5,870 bases of DNA, taken from positions 1 through 5,870 of the forward strand of contig CAMWNL010000131.1 of the NCBI GenBank assembly GCA_947175585.1. Direction: 5' to 3'. This document shows, piece by piece, positions 5,521 through 5,870 of the stretch; position 1 is the first letter of the stretch; each line of letters starts with the position of its first letter. The DNA is from an uncultured Bacteroidales bacterium. Its GTDB lineage: Bacteria; Bacteroidota; Bacteroidia; Bacteroidales; Muribaculaceae. Below the pieces are notes generated by a model, which did not search any database, had not been told where the DNA came from, and worked only from the letters and a program-made list of their open reading frames with translations. The position numbers and the translations under genes are program-made.

Positions 5521-5809
5521 TACTACATTTCATCTTGACTCAACAATTGAGTCTGATTTTCTCGCGTGGATTCGCGAGAGTTTTATTCCGGCAGCATTGT
5601 CTGCCGGAATAAAAAAGCCGTTGTTATGTCGGATTGTCGATAATATTGAACCGGGATGTTCGGCTTTCGCACTTCAAGCATTTATCGGATCTGTTGATGA
5701 GGCCGATAAATGGCGCTCTGAATATCTATGTAAATTATTGGCAGAAATGTCTGTGCGGTGGAAAGACCGTGCACTCGCATTTTCAACACCGATGGAGGTT
5801 CTGGAGTAA
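5507..5809 (+). CDS. DUF4286 family protein
   Basis: This is a 100-residue protein of unknown function. From the TTG at 5507 it reads MILFNTTFHLDSTIESDFLA, which matches the family's usual beginning (as I recall it, MILYNVT followed by a V/D-rich strand), then WIRESFIPAALSAG (21-34), a Cys-containing middle strand (CRIVDNIEPGCSAFALQAF, 41-59), and DRALAFSTPMEVLE at the end (87-100). The predicted shape is a small alpha/beta ferredoxin-like fold, with no signal peptide or membrane segment. No ATG lies near the expected start. The only upstream ATG in frame, at 5426, would add 27 residues unlike the family and overlap the glycosyltransferase by 95 nt. TTG at 5507 gives the family length and a 14-nt overlap, which suggests translational coupling. 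The stop overlaps the next ATG by one base (TAATG). Three inverted repeats lie inside its first 36 codons. Confidence 0.8.
   Translation: MILFNTTFHLDSTIESDFLAWIRESFIPAALSAGIKKPLLCRIVDNIEPGCSAFALQAFIGSVDEADKWRSEYLCKLLAEMSVRWKDRALAFSTPMEVLE
5537..5553. repeat. inverted repeat 1 of 3 in the 5' part of the DUF4286 gene
   Basis: The arms GACTCAA (5537-5543) and TTGAGTC (5547-5553) pair perfectly around a 3-nt centre. A stem of this size alone is expected by chance a few times in a window this long; its interest lies in its position just before two further stems. Confidence 0.6.
5560..5579. repeat. inverted repeat 2 of 3 in the 5' part of the DUF4286 gene
   Basis: The arms TCTCGCG (5560-5566) and CGCGAGA (5573-5579) pair perfectly around a 6-nt loop. 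One more U-G pair is possible at 5559/5580 in RNA. The stem is GC-rich and ends one base before the left arm of repeat 3. Confidence 0.65.
5581..5614. repeat. inverted repeat 3 of 3: perfect 14-bp stem in the DUF4286 gene
   Basis: The arms TTTTATTCCGGCAG (5581-5594) and CTGCCGGAATAAAA (5601-5614) are exact reverse complements around the loop CATTGT. The stem encodes residues 26-36 of the protein. It is not a normal rightward terminator, since the right arm is followed by A residues and GCCG, with no T tract. With equal base use and loops of 3-10 nt, a perfect 14-bp stem would be expected roughly 0.0002 times in this length, so chance alone is a poor explanation; codon constraint does not obviously require it. 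Confidence 0.85.
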
Positions 5810-5870
5810 TGGCATTACCTTCTGTAAATAAATCCGAACTTCGCGATTTCGACCGCATAATAATAGGTGT
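5809..5870 (+). CDS. ruvC: 5' end of a gene, probably ruvC (Holliday junction resolvase)
   Basis: Only the first 20 codons are in the window: MALPSVNKSELRDFDRIIIG, running off the right edge. The segment DRIIIG fits the first strand of RuvC, which normally continues into IDPGT with the first catalytic aspartate; that residue is outside the window. I recall ruvC next to DUF4286 genes in Bacteroidales, which supports the call but was not checked. RuvC cuts Holliday junctions together with RuvAB in the cytoplasm. The ATG overlaps the DUF4286 stop by one base, so its translation is probably coupled to that gene. The sequence present is too short to exclude another protein that starts with a hydrophobic strand. 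Confidence 0.5.
   Translation, partial: MALPSVNKSELRDFDRIIIG

Noticed and set aside
5581..5620. Intrinsic terminator at the 14-bp hairpin
   Set aside because: The right arm is followed by A residues and GCCG, not a T tract, on the plus strand; on the minus strand the stem is followed by CTCTCG. It also lies inside a credible coding sequence.
1..5870. A new defence, mobile or biosynthetic system
   Set aside because: All genes fit known housekeeping families, strands and spacing are regular, and no transposase, integrase, repeats of array type, toxin-antitoxin pair or biosynthetic cluster is visible.

Overview
The window looks like ordinary core chromosome from a Bacteroidota (order Bacteroidales) bacterium, probably close to the Muribaculaceae. 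Evidence for this is: a DUF2027-Smr protein and a DUF4286 protein, both typical of Bacteroidota; a Bacteroides-type promoter (TTTG, 20-nt gap, TAnnTTTG); little or no Shine-Dalgarno signal before the genes; and MnmA and SurE sequences of Bacteroidales style. The family-level placement is an impression from recall and was not checked by a search.

Layout. A left-to-right run occupies 1-2741: the tail of a thioredoxin-like protein, mnmA (tRNA 2-thiouridylase), a bifunctional-nuclease (BFN/DUF151) protein with a C-terminal UVR motif, and surE (5'-nucleotidase). Gaps are 16, 4 and 15 nt, so the run is probably one transcript. A right-to-left pair follows: a DUF2027-Smr protein (starting at 4615), then an EFR1-type flavodoxin/ferredoxin fusion (ending at 2743), 4 nt apart. 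The pair converges on surE with one base between the stop codons. A divergent AT-rich spacer (4616-4755) carries promoter elements for both directions. From it a second left-to-right unit starts: a family 2 glycosyltransferase, then a small DUF4286 protein that overlaps it by 14 nt from a TTG start, then a gene that overlaps by 1 nt and runs off the window, probably ruvC.

Function. The first unit mixes tRNA thiolation and nucleotide or nucleic-acid housekeeping. The reverse pair joins a putative nuclease/nucleic-acid-binding protein to a redox carrier. The last unit joins a sugar transferase to a small uncharacterised protein and probably Holliday-junction resolution. No direct biochemical link within the last two groups is evident, so co-transcription may be only economical packing.

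I saw no RNA genes, CRISPR array, insertion sequence, phage or toxin-antitoxin genes, and no convincing new defence or metabolic system. The most unusual non-coding signal is a row of three perfect inverted repeats at the start of the DUF4286 gene (5537-5614), one with a 14-bp stem. The start codons chosen for the BFN, Smr, glycosyltransferase and DUF4286 genes all lie inside the longest open frames.
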